Below, in pieces: positions 25,896-35,163 of a stretch of 64,000 nucleotides of DNA. Under the pieces are notes generated by a model that saw nothing but the letters and a program-made list of their open reading frames with translations, did no database searches and was not told the origin of the DNA. Each line of letters begins with the position of its first letter. Position 1 is the first letter of the stretch. The stretch covers positions 1,178,001 through 1,242,000 of the forward strand of contig JASGHK010000004.1 of the NCBI GenBank assembly GCA_049841135.1, in the 5' to 3' direction. A program made the translations under genes and the position numbers. This DNA is from JACRCT01 sp049841135. Lineage in GTDB: Bacteria; Myxococcota; Myxococcia; Myxococcales; UBA5297.

Positions 25896-27384
25896 CTAAG
25901 CCAACGCCTTCGCCAGCCGCTCCACCTGCTCGCACATCGCCACGATGTGCTTCTCCTCGGTGTACGGGTTCATCACCGACAGCCGCAGGTAGCTCTTCCC
26001 GTGGATCGTCGCGCGGGTGATGTACGTGTCGCCCTCGAGCACCATCCGTTGGCGGATCTTGTCCTGGAGCGCCGAGTCCTCGCCGTAGCGGAAGCAGAGG
26101 ATGTTCGCGTCCGGCTCGCACAGGCAGCTGAAGCCGGGCCGCGCTGAGATGAGGCGGTGGAATGCCTTCGTGCGGTCGTACAGGTCCTCGACCAGCGCGG
26201 AGAGGCCCTGCTCGCCGACCAGCGCCAGGTTGAAGAACAGCTTGAGGCTGAGCATCGACTTGGTGCACTCGAGCGTGTTGACCGAGATGTCCTCGCCGGG
26301 CTTCTCGAAGCTGTTGAAGATGTAGGTCGCCTCCTGGGAGAAGGTCTTGAGCATGGCCGACTTCCTCTTGAACAGCGCCATGCCGCACAGGGCCGAGGTG
26401 GCCATCATCTTGTGCGTGTCCCAGGTCATCGAGTCTGCGTATTCGATGCCGTCGTAGTAATGCCGGTACTTGCCGGTGATGACCGCGCCCGCGCCGTGCG
26501 CGCCGTCGACGTGCAGCCAGACCTTCTTCTCCTGGCAGAACCGCCCGATGGCCTTCAGGTCGTCGTAGCTGCCGGTCGCCGTGGCGCAGGCGTTGGCCAC
26601 CACCGCCAGCACCTTCTTTCCGGAGCGGACCGCGTCCTCGTAGGTCTTGACCAGCGAGGCGATGGGGACCCGGAACTGCGCGTCGACGGGGATCTTGATC
26701 GCCCCGGACATGCCCAGCCCCATGATCGCCGCGGCCTTGCCGTTCGAGTAGTGGCTCGACTCGGGCACCAGGATGCAGCACCCGGGCGGCACACCCTTCT
26801 CCCACGCGTCGGGCAGCGCCGCCGCCCGCGCCGCCAAGAGGCAGGTCAGGTTCGACATGCTCCCGCCGTGGGTCATCACCCCGCTGCCCTCGGCCTGCCA
26901 GCCCACCTTCGACAGCACCCAGCCGATGAGCTTGCGCTCGATGGCCGACGCCGCCGGACCCATCTCGTAGACCGGCATGCTGTTGTTGGTGGACCCGTTG
27001 ATGAGGTCGGCCACCGCCGCGCCGGCCATCGGCACCGCGACCTGGTGCCCGATGTAGCCGGGGTGGTGCAGCTTGTTGGAGTTCTTCAGGAGGATCGAGA
27101 CCAGCGCGCCGAGGTCCGCGCCGCCGTGGGCGATCACCCGGTCGAAGTCGAGCTGGCGGGCGATGTCGTCGATGCCGTCCTGGACCAGCACTTTGCCCTT
27201 GCCGTGCAGCGAGTCGTCCAGGTGCTTCGCCAGCAGCTCACAGGCGGTCTCCACGCTCTGGCGGTAGACGGCCGGGTCGTAGCCGCGGTCGAAGGGGCGG
27301 GGCGTCTGGCTCGGGACGGAATCCGTGGACGCTTGGGGCCGGGACAGGCCGGCCCTCGGTGGACTTGGTGGTCTGTGGCTGCAT
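25896..27384 (-). CDS. PLP-dependent group II amino-acid decarboxylase (probable frame break near the N-terminus)
   Basis: Fold-type I PLP enzyme, about 495 residues. It shows the HPGYIGHQVAVPM segment, MTHGGSMSNLTCLLAAR, the PLP-stacking and Asp motif VWLHVDGAHGAG, and the Schiff-base Lys in MTWDTHKMMATS. It belongs with the glutamate/aspartate/diaminobutyrate decarboxylases; the substrate cannot be told. The ATG at 27384 (MQPQTTKSTEGR) is one frame off from FDRGYDPAVYRQSVE; removing one G from the run at 27294-27297 joins them. If that start is wrong, a GTG at 27254 is the first in-frame option. It follows the aminotransferase gene by 97 bp. Confidence 0.85.
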
Positions 27385-27481
27385 GACGGACCTCGGGGTG
27401 GAGCGCCGCGGTGGTCGAAGGTCCGCAGCGCTTCGTGTTGAGGTGGCCCGTTACTCGGCTCGTTGGCCGGGGAGCGGCGAC

Positions 27482-28837
27482 CTACGTGAAGCTGACGTGG
27501 AACGCGGCGAGGCGCTCGATGACCGTCCGCATCTTCGCGGTCGGCGGGAGGATGGTGGTGCGGAAGTGCGCGGTGCCGGGAAGCTGCGCGAAGCCGGTGC
27601 CGGGCACGACGCAGATGCCGGTCTGCTCCAGCAGCGCCATGCAGTACTCCTCGTCGGTGCGCCCGCGCGGCAGCGTCACCTTCGGGAAGGCGTACATCGC
27701 GCCGGCCACCACGTTGCACTGAATGCCGGGGATCTTGTTCAGGCCCTCGACCAGGAGCTTCGCGCGCTCGCGCAGGGCGTCGAGGATGCCGTCGCGCTCC
27801 TTGACGTACAGCTCGTGGCTGGGCTCGCCCTTTCGCGGCGGGCGCACCATGCAGTAGGTCGCGACCTGCCCATTGACGTTGGAGCACAGGCTCACGCTCT
27901 GCAGCTTGGTGATCTGCGCGAGCACGTCCGCCGGGACGTTGCGGACCTCCATGTAGCCGCCGCGCTGGCCGCACTCGCCCAGGAAGCCCTTGGAGCAGCT
28001 GTGGAAGCTGAACAGGCTCACCCGCTTGTCCTGCTTGGCCTGCATGACCTTGGCGAAGCTCTCGAACCGGTCGCCGGAGAGGTAGACGTTCTCCTGGTAG
28101 ACCTCGTCCGCGAGGATCGACAGCCGGTGCTCGTGGGCGAAGTCGATGATCATCTCGATGTTCTTGCGGTCGAGCACCGCTCCGGTCGGGTTGCCCGGGT
28201 TGAGCACGCAGATGCCCTTGACCTTGATGCCCGCCTTCTCGGCCTTCCGCAGGCTCTGCTCGAGCAGCTCGTGCGAGAGCTTCCAGTCGTGCGCCTCGTC
28301 CAGGTAGTAGCCGACGAGCCGGCCGCCATAGAGCGAGAGCGTGGCGCTGTAGAGCGGGTACTGGGGAATGGGGATCATCACCCCGTCGCCTTCGTTGGCG
28401 ATGAGCAGCCGCAGCGCCGTCTGCACGCCCTTGCTGGCGCCGTCGGTCAGCCAGATGGCCTCGGGGTCGGCCTCGATGCCGTCCCGCTCCTGGATGAAGG
28501 CGGCCACGGCTTCGCGGATGAAGCGGATGCCCTTGCTGTCCGAGTACGCGCCCACGCCGTGCTTGGAGCCCTTGAGCAGGTTCTTGGCCGCGGCCTTGAC
28601 GTCCTCGGGGAAGAGCTGCGGCGCCTGCTCGAGCAGCGCCGGGTACTGGCACAGCGCCAGGATCTGCCGCAGGTAGGTGAGCGGCTTCTGCTCCAGCGCC
28701 TGCGGGTTGCCGATGTTGCAGTAGATGATCTCCTTGCCGGCCCGCTCGAGCTCCTGCGCTCGCGCCACGATGGGCCCGCGCACTGCGTACTCGGTCTCCA
28801 GGACGGCCTTGCCGAGGTCCTTGAGCTGGATGGTCAT
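27482..28837 (-). CDS. Alanine-aminotransferase-like class I aminotransferase
   Basis: PLP aminotransferase, 451 residues. PLP contacts are seen in LTDGASKGVQTALRLL, VLNPGNPTGAVLD and ILADEVYQENVY; the Schiff-base Lys is in SFHSCSKGFLGECGQRGGY. That last stretch is characteristic of the eukaryotic-type alanine transaminases, so alanine/2-oxoglutarate is the best guess. The ATG at 28837 begins MTIQLKDLGKAV; the open frame continues upstream only through repeats. It is cotranscribed in direction with the decarboxylase downstream, which suggests linked amino-acid metabolism. Confidence 0.88.
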   Translation of the reverse strand: MTIQLKDLGKAVLETEYAVRGPIVARAQELERAGKEIIYCNIGNPQALEQKPLTYLRQILALCQYPALLEQAPQLFPEDVKAAAKNLLKGSKHGVGAYSDSKGIRFIREAVAAFIQERDGIEADPEAIWLTDGASKGVQTALRLLIANEGDGVMIPIPQYPLYSATLSLYGGRLVGYYLDEAHDWKLSHELLEQSLRKAEKAGIKVKGICVLNPGNPTGAVLDRKNIEMIIDFAHEHRLSILADEVYQENVYLSGDRFESFAKVMQAKQDKRVSLFSFHSCSKGFLGECGQRGGYMEVRNVPADVLAQITKLQSVSLCSNVNGQVATYCMVRPPRKGEPSHELYVKERDGILDALRERAKLLVEGLNKIPGIQCNVVAGAMYAFPKVTLPRGRTDEEYCMALLEQTGICVVPGTGFAQLPGTAHFRTTILPPTAKMRTVIERLAAFHVSFT

Positions 28838-28920
28838 GGGAGTTCGGTCTCCATTCGAGGGCTCGCCCTGCGCGAGGGTGCAGGATGCCCCCGCCGCCCT
28901 CCCCTGGCAACGTCGCTGAC

Positions 28921-29205
28921 CTGATGACCTGAGGCGCGCTGGCGGGTGTGGGCCCGGCTTCCACGCCGGGAGCAACCTGGCTGACTGATGACTTGAGGCG
29001 CGCCGGTGGGTGTGGGCCCGGCTTCCACGCCGGGGGCAACCTGGCTGACTGATGACCTGAGGCGCGCTGGCGGGTGTGGGCCCGGCTTCCACGCCGGGGG
29101 CAACCTGGCTGACTGATGACCTGAGGCGCGCCGGTGGGTGTGGGCCCGGCTTCCACGCGCTTCCACGCCGGGAGCTCTCTTGCTGGGTGGATGATCTGAG
29201 GCACG
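28921..29205. repeat. 64-bp tandem repeat, four regular copies plus a divergent fifth
   Basis: Copies begin with CTGATGA at 28921, 28985, 29049 and 29113, exactly 64 bp apart. A divergent fifth begins near 29189, shifted by a 12-bp duplication (CGCTTCCACG region near 29158-29169). Each copy contains the inverted pair GCCCGGC...GCCGGG. All lie upstream of the aminotransferase start, in a gene-free stretch 28838-29387. A long open frame passes through them on the minus strand because 64 bp repeats shift frame; I do not take it as coding. Confidence 0.9.
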
Positions 29206-29246
29206 CTGCTGGGCACCCCGCCGCGTCCTGCCGAAGATGCTCAGCA

Positions 29247-29380
29247 CGCCAACGATCGAGCAGATCGTACGGATGCCCCGGGCGTGGAAGCCCGGCACTA
29301 CCCCAACAGCACGCCAACGATCGAACAGATCGTCCCTCGATACGCGCTGCGTAGATGCTCAGCGCGCCAACGATCGAGGC
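29247..29380. repeat. Second intergenic repeat, three copies
   Basis: CGCCAACGATCGA occurs at 29247, 29312 and 29365, the first two extended by (G/A)CAGATCGT. Spacing is 65 and 53 bp. It lies directly after the 64-bp array and before the stop of the next minus-strand gene. Unrelated in sequence to the 64-bp unit except for a shared GTGGAAGCCCGG segment near 29284. Confidence 0.7.
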
Positions 29381-29387
29381 CCGCCGG

Positions 29388-30734
29388 TCACGGAGCCGGA
29401 GCCGCGGCGCCGCCCTGCTTTCCGACGGCCAGCACCAGGTTCGACTCCCCCGTCTTCCGGTAGCCCGTGAGGAACGGCAGCTCCTCGACCGGGCCCTTCT
29501 TGAAGGCCTCGGTCATGTCCGGCTGGCCGCGGTTGGTGAACGGCGGGCGCGGGCGCAGGTACTTGCCGAACAGCGTCAGCTCGAACGGCCCCTTGGCCAG
29601 GAGCTCGAACGGCAGGCCGGAGTCGTCCTGCAGGATGCTCTTGCTGTGCTCGACCAGGAACGTCGCCGTCAAGCCGAACTGCTTGGGCCGGTGCAGCAGG
29701 AAGGAGGCGGCCTTCAGGAAGGTGTTGGCCGGCGCGTGCTTCTTGAAGAAGGCGAGGAACCCGGGGCCCGCCTTGATGACCGGGTCCGAGACGTCGTGCT
29801 TGAAATAGAGCAGCTCCTGCACCGGCCCGCCCTCGCGCTGCAGCTTGAGCCTGATGCCCGGTACCCCCACGCACTTGTCGGCGGGCTTCAGCTCCTTGAG
29901 CTCGCCGGCGTCGGTGATCTCCACGCGGGTGGAGTCGAGCAGCTTCGCGCCCGAGCGCGCCACCAGCGCGAAGAGCAGCGGCGCCACGCCCCGCAGCTCG
30001 GTGCGGATGAGGTCGTCGCGCATGTCGTTGGTCTTGAAGAACGACAGCCGGATGATCGAGTTGAGCGACAGGCGCAGGTTGCGGATGTCCTCCTCCAGCG
30101 CTCCGCTGCCCATGGCGCGCAGCGCCGGCGGCACCTTCCCGACGGGCTCGAGGCCGCCCAGGATGTAGACCGGCGCCTCGGGGTAGAGCACCGGCACCGA
30201 CAGGAAGTCGGGGCCGCCGAAGAGGTAGTAGACCGGCGCCTTCGGATCGATCTTGGGGGCCAGCACCTTCTGACCCCAGTCGCGCATGGAGTCCAGGCGC
30301 TCGGCCTTGAGCTTCTCCCAGTCCGCGTCGAACTTCTTGGAGTAGCTCTGCCAGAACTTGGTTCGGGTGAGCGGGTAGAGCGGCGAGCTCTCGGGCAGCG
30401 GCAAGCCGGCCAGGAACCTCGCCTGGTCGTCGATGGGCTCGGGATCGAAAGGCTTGCCCTTGGGCTTGCTGGCCTCGCCGTCGGCGTCAGGCTTGGCCTC
30501 GGCCTTCTTCGCGGCGGCAGGCTTGTCGGACTCCGCCTTCGCAGGTTCCGCGGCGGCCGGCTGGTCGGCTGCGGGCTTGGCGGGCTCGGCGGCGGCTTCC
30601 TTCGCAGGCGCGGGCGCAGGCGCCGGGGCGGGCTCGGCGGCGGCCGGCTTGTCTGCGGCGGGTTCGGTAGCAGGCTCGGCGGCGAGGACGGGGGTGGCGG
30701 CGAGAGCGATCGCCAGGGCGAGGAGGATTCGCAT
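29388..30734 (-). CDS. Exported protein with Ala/Pro/Lys-rich linker, unknown family
   Basis: 448 residues. Signal peptide MRILLALAIALAATPVLAAEP, then about 75 residues of Ala/Pro/Glu/Lys repeats, then a folded domain from about 90 to the end. Recurring features are an extracytoplasmic segment with VYYLFGGPDFLSVPVLYPEAPVYI and several Lys-Pro-rich turns. I do not recognise the family. The start at 30734 is chosen for the signal peptide; the frame extends upstream without homology. It is divergent from the REC-PilZ regulator. Confidence 0.75.
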   Translation of the reverse strand: MRILLALAIALAATPVLAAEPATEPAADKPAAAEPAPAPAPAPAKEAAAEPAKPAADQPAAAEPAKAESDKPAAAKKAEAKPDADGEASKPKGKPFDPEPIDDQARFLAGLPLPESSPLYPLTRTKFWQSYSKKFDADWEKLKAERLDSMRDWGQKVLAPKIDPKAPVYYLFGGPDFLSVPVLYPEAPVYILGGLEPVGKVPPALRAMGSGALEEDIRNLRLSLNSIIRLSFFKTNDMRDDLIRTELRGVAPLLFALVARSGAKLLDSTRVEITDAGELKELKPADKCVGVPGIRLKLQREGGPVQELLYFKHDVSDPVIKAGPGFLAFFKKHAPANTFLKAASFLLHRPKQFGLTATFLVEHSKSILQDDSGLPFELLAKGPFELTLFGKYLRPRPPFTNRGQPDMTEAFKKGPVEELPFLTGYRKTGESNLVLAVGKQGGAAAPAP

Positions 30735-30921
30735 GTCTGGGCAGGGATCTTGGGGAAAGAGAGGAGGGCCGGACTGTCGGGCGGCGTGCAGTCTAACCCG
30801 ACCTGACGGCTTTGCCGAAGTGAAGCATCGGCGCCGTTGAATCGAGCCCCCCTTGTTGCTACCTTGCCGCCCCTTCCCACCCTCCCCGTCCGGCAACCGA
30901 GAAAACCTTTCAGAGGTTCGT

Positions 30922-32361
30922 ATGTCCTCGGCTCACATCGCCCTGGTCGACGACGATCGGCTCGTCCTCGCTTCCCTCGGTGACTGCCTCACCGCCGCCG
31001 GCTACCAGGTCTCCACCTTCCGCAGCGGCGAGGCGGCGCTCTCCGGCCTGTGGGACACCCACGTCGACCTCCTCGTCGCCGACCTGCTCCTCCCCGGCAT
31101 GAGCGGCTTCGACCTGGCCAGCGAGCTGCGCAGCCGCCCGAAGTGCCGCACCACGCCGGTGGTGGCCATCAGCGCGCTCACCTGGGGCGAGCGGCTGGCC
31201 CGGCACCCCGCCATCGACGATCTTCTTCCCAAGCCGGTCGACCACGAGTCCCTGCTCTTCTGCGTTCGGGCGCTGCTCGACGCCGCCCCGCTGCTCGACG
31301 CGTCCTGGGCCGAGACCGCGACGGTGCCTGCGCGAGCGCCGGCGGGCCGCGTGCGGCTGGAGGTCAAGCTCTCCTCCGCGGCGGAGTGCGTCACCGAGTT
31401 CACCCAGAACCTCGCCCACGACGGCCTCTTCATCCGCACCTACGACCCGCTGCCCCCCGAGACCGAGGTCGAGGTGTCGCTCGGCCTGCCCTTCCTCAGC
31501 CAGCCGGCGCTCCTGCACGGCCGCGTGGTGCGCATCGTGCCGCTGGACGGCGCCGACGCCCGGCTGGTCGGCCCGGGCATGGGCATCGCGCTGACCGACG
31601 TGCCCCGCGAGCTGAAGCTCTCGCTGCGCGCCTATGTCGCCGGCGTGCGCGACGGCACGGGCCTGCAGCCGGTCTCTTCGCCGCGCGCCCGGCGGGTGCT
31701 GCTGGCCGGGCTCGACACCCGCCTGCCGCCCGACGCGCTCGACTTCCTCACCCGCGCCGGCCTGACGGTCGAGCGCTGCGCACGCCTGGGCGAGGCCCTG
31801 CTCGCCGTGCAGCAGCTGCACCCGGACCTGGTGGTGGTGGCCGCGGAGCTGCTCGGGGCCACCGCGGGCGCTTCGCTGCTCTCCTTGCGCGAGCACGGCG
31901 CACACAGCGTCCTCGCCATCGCCACCCCGGACCTGGCCGCCCAGCTGGAGGGCCGCTGCGAGGTCCTCGAGGATGCCGAGCCGCCGCCCCTCTTCGACTC
32001 GCTCTGCATCCGGCTCGGCGTCGCCCGGCGCGCCTGCGAGCGCGTCCGCTGGAACACCAACGTCTCCACCGTCTCGGCCGAGGGCCGCACCGAAGGGATG
32101 CTGGAGAACCTGAGCCTCGGCGGTCTGCTGATGAGCACCCCGCGCAGCCTGGCCGTCGGCGAGCGCTTCATGGTCGAGTTCGCGCTGCCCGAGGAGGGCC
32201 GCATCTCCGGACTGGCGCGGGCGGTGCGCGTCGCGCGCGTCAAGCCGGAGGACCCGCGGCTGAGGGTGGGCGTCGCCTTCGAGCGGCTCGACGATGACTC
32301 GCCGGAGCGCCTGCGCCGGTTCATCGAGGCGCGGGCGGGGTCGGCGTCAGTCCTCCACTAA
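30922..32361 (+). CDS. REC-PilZ-REC-like-PilZ regulator
   Basis: 479 residues, soluble. Receiver at 1-125 with DDD (10-12), phospho-acceptor Asp54 in LLVADLLLPG and Lys in LLPKPVDH. PilZ-like domain at about 140-250 (NLAHDGLFIRT, GMGIALTDV). A second receiver-like fold at about 260-365 (RRVLLAGLDTRLPPD) lacks an obvious acceptor Asp. A second PilZ domain at about 370-475 has ENLSLGGLLMST and LRVGVAFERL. No DNA-binding or enzymatic output is seen, so output would be by protein contact. The start at 30922 follows CAGAGG. Confidence 0.83.
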   Translation: MSSAHIALVDDDRLVLASLGDCLTAAGYQVSTFRSGEAALSGLWDTHVDLLVADLLLPGMSGFDLASELRSRPKCRTTPVVAISALTWGERLARHPAIDDLLPKPVDHESLLFCVRALLDAAPLLDASWAETATVPARAPAGRVRLEVKLSSAAECVTEFTQNLAHDGLFIRTYDPLPPETEVEVSLGLPFLSQPALLHGRVVRIVPLDGADARLVGPGMGIALTDVPRELKLSLRAYVAGVRDGTGLQPVSSPRARRVLLAGLDTRLPPDALDFLTRAGLTVERCARLGEALLAVQQLHPDLVVVAAELLGATAGASLLSLREHGAHSVLAIATPDLAAQLEGRCEVLEDAEPPPLFDSLCIRLGVARRACERVRWNTNVSTVSAEGRTEGMLENLSLGGLLMSTPRSLAVGERFMVEFALPEEGRISGLARAVRVARVKPEDPRLRVGVAFERLDDDSPERLRRFIEARAGSASVLH

Positions 32362-32691
32362 GCCCTTCCGTGCTGGTGCCGGCCCTTTCGGGCCTGCCGT
32401 CTCGCTCGCGCTGACGAGCGTGCCGGCCTTGTTGATGATCACTGACATATCTTTAGCAAGGCGCGGAAGCCGGTTCGCGGCTTCGGCATCCACCGACCAA
32501 GACCGGTTTGGGCCAGTTCCTCTCTTGGCCGCTTGGCTGCTGAACCCGCACGGCTGCAAGTGCCGTTACGAGCAGCCTCGCGTCATGAGCCCCCCGAGCG
32601 CAGGCGCTTGCTGGAACACGAGCGGCTCTTGCTCGACTCCCCCGGTCACTGCATGGGGCTCAACCATCCCCGACGCGCTGACGCTTGCGGC
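32362..32691. other. Gene-free stretch between two convergent genes
   Basis: About 330 bp between the REC-PilZ gene and the pectate-lyase-like gene, which converge. I see only a weak hairpin (GGCCC-TTTC-GGGCC near 32380) that could help terminate transcription. Open frames here have no start signal and no recognisable product. Confidence 0.4.
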
Positions 32692-34095
32692 TCAGAGCGT
32701 GTTGCCGGCTTCGGCTTCGAGGCGCGACTGCAGCGTCGCGTCCGCCGCGTCCACCGTCGCCGGGTAGGGCCGGGTCCATGGCGCCGGGTTGGTCGCGCAG
32801 CCGACGCCGAACCGCAGCGCCGCGTTGCCGCCGGGGGCCACCGCCAGGTTCTTGCCCTCCAGCACCCCGCCGCTCTCGCAGCGGGTGGCGTCATTGGCCT
32901 GCGAGCCCAGATCGTAGGTGTGGCTGCTGCGCCGGAAGAGGATGCTCTCGGCCAGGATGTGCGCGCCGTCCTGCGACTGCATCCCGAAGGACTCGCGGTA
33001 CGGCTTCTCCCAGAGCCAGCCGTACATGCGCCAGTCGTCGAAGAAGCAGCTATAGAAGTCGAAGATGCCGTAGCGCGCCTGCGGGTGGCGGCGGCCGGTC
33101 ACCTTGGCCAGCGTGTGGTGCACGGTGACGCGCAGCTCGGAGTCCACCGCCGCGCTGGCGTCGCCGTTGCCGAAGAGCATCGCCTTCTCCCAGTTGTCGA
33201 ACTTGAGGTAGGCGAAGGTGATGTCGCGGCTGCCGAAGATGACCGAGATGGCCTCGTCGGTCTTGGCGCTGTCGCCCAGGTCGCCGGTCGCGGTGAAGCG
33301 CAGGTGGTCGAGCACCACGCGCTCGCTGGGCCCCAGCGTGGGGTCGCCGATCCGCACGCCGTCCTCGCTCGTGGAGGTCACGTCCTCGATGGCGAGGTTG
33401 GTGAGGATGACCTCGTCGGTGCCGGCCAGGATGAACCCGCGGTTCTTCACCACGACCTGGTGGCCGCGCCCGTCGATGCTGACGTTGGAGGGCACGAGGA
33501 GCGAGTTGGCGAGGTTGATGGTCCCGTCGGAGGCGAAGGTGATGACCCGTGGCTGGTCGTTGGTGCGCAGGCCCTCGCGCAGCGTGCCCGGACCATCGTC
33601 GTCGAAGCTCGTCACCTCGTAGGTGGAGAAGCCCGGCTGCCAGCCGCCGACGGTGAAGCGCCCGAAGCCCTCCACCGCGAACGGCCGCAGAGACGCGTCG
33701 GGACCTGGCGTTGGCGCCGCCGCATCGGGTGGCTCCGCAGCATCGGGCGTCCCGGCCGCGTCCACGGTCTCGGCTGCATCCGCTGACGCGACGGCCGCCG
33801 CGTCGATCGCGCTCGCGCTTCCATCGGCCTGGACCTGCGCATCGGGGGCGGTGGCGAAAGAGGCGTCGGACGCCAGCCCAGCATCGGCCGAGACGCCTGA
33901 GTCGGCGGGGACTGCCGCGGCGTCGATGGGGAGGGTCGACGCGTCGTTGGACGCCGCGGCCGCGTCGACGCCGCCGTGAGCAGCGTCCTCACCGCCACCG
34001 GCGGGAGGAGGGCTCTCACAGGCGGCGAGCAGCAGGACGAGGGCAGCGACCGCAGGGGAGGAAGTGACCGAGGACAGGCGCGACATGCGGCCCAT
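32692..34095 (-). CDS. Pectate-lyase-like lipoprotein (right-handed beta-helix)
   Basis: 467 residues. Lipoprotein signal ending ALVLLLAAC, then an Asp/Ala-rich linker to about residue 125, then a polysaccharide-lyase-family-1-like domain. Support: the start VTSFDDDGPGTLREGL, RVITFASDGTINL, VSIDGRGHQVVV, repeated short beta strands, and a DNWEKAMLFG segment in the position of the family's central rung. Surface-anchored polysaccharide degradation is the likely role; the catalytic Arg and calcium ligands could not be verified. The DA-rich linker resembles those of two other exported proteins here. Confidence 0.78.
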   Translation of the reverse strand: MGRMSRLSSVTSSPAVAALVLLLAACESPPPAGGGEDAAHGGVDAAAASNDASTLPIDAAAVPADSGVSADAGLASDASFATAPDAQVQADGSASAIDAAAVASADAAETVDAAGTPDAAEPPDAAAPTPGPDASLRPFAVEGFGRFTVGGWQPGFSTYEVTSFDDDGPGTLREGLRTNDQPRVITFASDGTINLANSLLVPSNVSIDGRGHQVVVKNRGFILAGTDEVILTNLAIEDVTSTSEDGVRIGDPTLGPSERVVLDHLRFTATGDLGDSAKTDEAISVIFGSRDITFAYLKFDNWEKAMLFGNGDASAAVDSELRVTVHHTLAKVTGRRHPQARYGIFDFYSCFFDDWRMYGWLWEKPYRESFGMQSQDGAHILAESILFRRSSHTYDLGSQANDATRCESGGVLEGKNLAVAPGGNAALRFGVGCATNPAPWTRPYPATVDAADATLQSRLEAEAGNTL

Positions 34096-34186
34096 GATAG
34101 TCGCGCGACAGATCCGGTGTCCCTCACCCGGGCGCTACCAAGGGAGGGACGCCTGTCTGCGGCCCGATGCGGATACTCCGAAAGCG

Positions 34187-35163
34187 ATGAAGGCGACCCG
34201 GTCAGCGACGAGCGACGCCCCCGCCGGGGTGGGCAGCGGACCGGGCGCTCGGGCCTTCGCGGTGCTCGCGGTGGCGGCGGGGCTCGCGCACCTGGCCGCG
34301 ATGCTCTACACCCGGACCCTGCGGCCCGAGCACGTGATCGCCGACGGGCTGGTCATCGTCCTTCCGTGGTTCGGTGGGCGGGCCTACGAGTTCGTCAGCG
34401 GAGCCTTCCCGGCCTGGATCTTCGGAGCGCTGTACGACGGCCAACGCTTCGTCACGAGCCTGCGCGGCGCGGTGCACACCGGCGATCTCGAGGCGCTCGA
34501 GCTCAAGCTCTTCCCCGGACCGGGCGGGCTGAGAGCTGGGCGCAGTGGTGGCAGTCGCACACCTTCGCGCCGCTCGATCTGCTTGCGGGCTTCGGTTACG
34601 CGACGTACCTGGCCGAGGTTGGCGTGGCGGCAGTCGTCCTGTTCCTCCTGCGCTCGCCACGCTTCCGGACGCTGACCTGGGGCTTCCTCTTCACCGGCTC
34701 GCTCGGCCTGGTGGGCTACCTGCTCTATCCCGCCGCGCCGCCCTGGTACGTCGCCGCCCACGGCCCCGGCCCCGCCGACCCGTCGGTGGTCTCCAGCGCC
34801 GCCGGCGCGGTGCGGTTCGACGCTCTGCTGGGCACCGACTTCTTCGCCTCCTTCTACTCGCGCAACCCCAACCCCTTCGCCGCCATGCCGTCGCTGCACT
34901 CGGCCTTCCCGGTGGTGGTCGCCTACGCCGTCTGGGATCGCGGGTGGCGCTGGCGCGTCCCCGCCGCCGCGTACGCCTGCCTCATCTGGTTCTCGGCGGT
35001 CTATCTCGACCACCACTGGATCCTGGACGTCGTCGCCGGAGCCGCCGTCGGCGTCGCCGGCACCGCGCTCGCCTGGGCGGTGCTGCGGATCACCGGCGCG
35101 GTGGTCCCGCGGCCCACGCCGGTCCTGGCCCCTGAACCTGCGGAGCGGGAGGACGGCGCATGA
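34187..35163 (+). CDS. PAP2-family membrane phosphatase/phosphotransferase (frame broken once)
   Basis: About 325 residues, several membrane helices. The N-terminal part (MKATRSATSD to KLFPGPGGL) is one frame off from the rest (ESWAQWWQSHTFAPLDLLA onward). One missing base near 34530 explains the break. PAP2 motifs: MPSLHSAFPVVVAYAVW and YLDHHWILDVVAGAAVG, which carry the catalytic His residues. The layout resembles PAP2_3/inositol-phosphoceramide-synthase-like proteins. Its stop overlaps the next gene start (ATGA), so the two products probably act in one lipid pathway. Confidence 0.82.

Noticed and set aside
28921..29205. CRISPR array
   Set aside because: The units are contiguous tandem repeats without unique spacers, and no cas gene is near.
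28838..29216. N-terminal extensions of the aminotransferase and decarboxylase frames into the 64-bp repeats
   Set aside because: The repeats translate to periodic low-information sequence and a good start lies at 28837 for the aminotransferase; the decarboxylase frame merely passes through.
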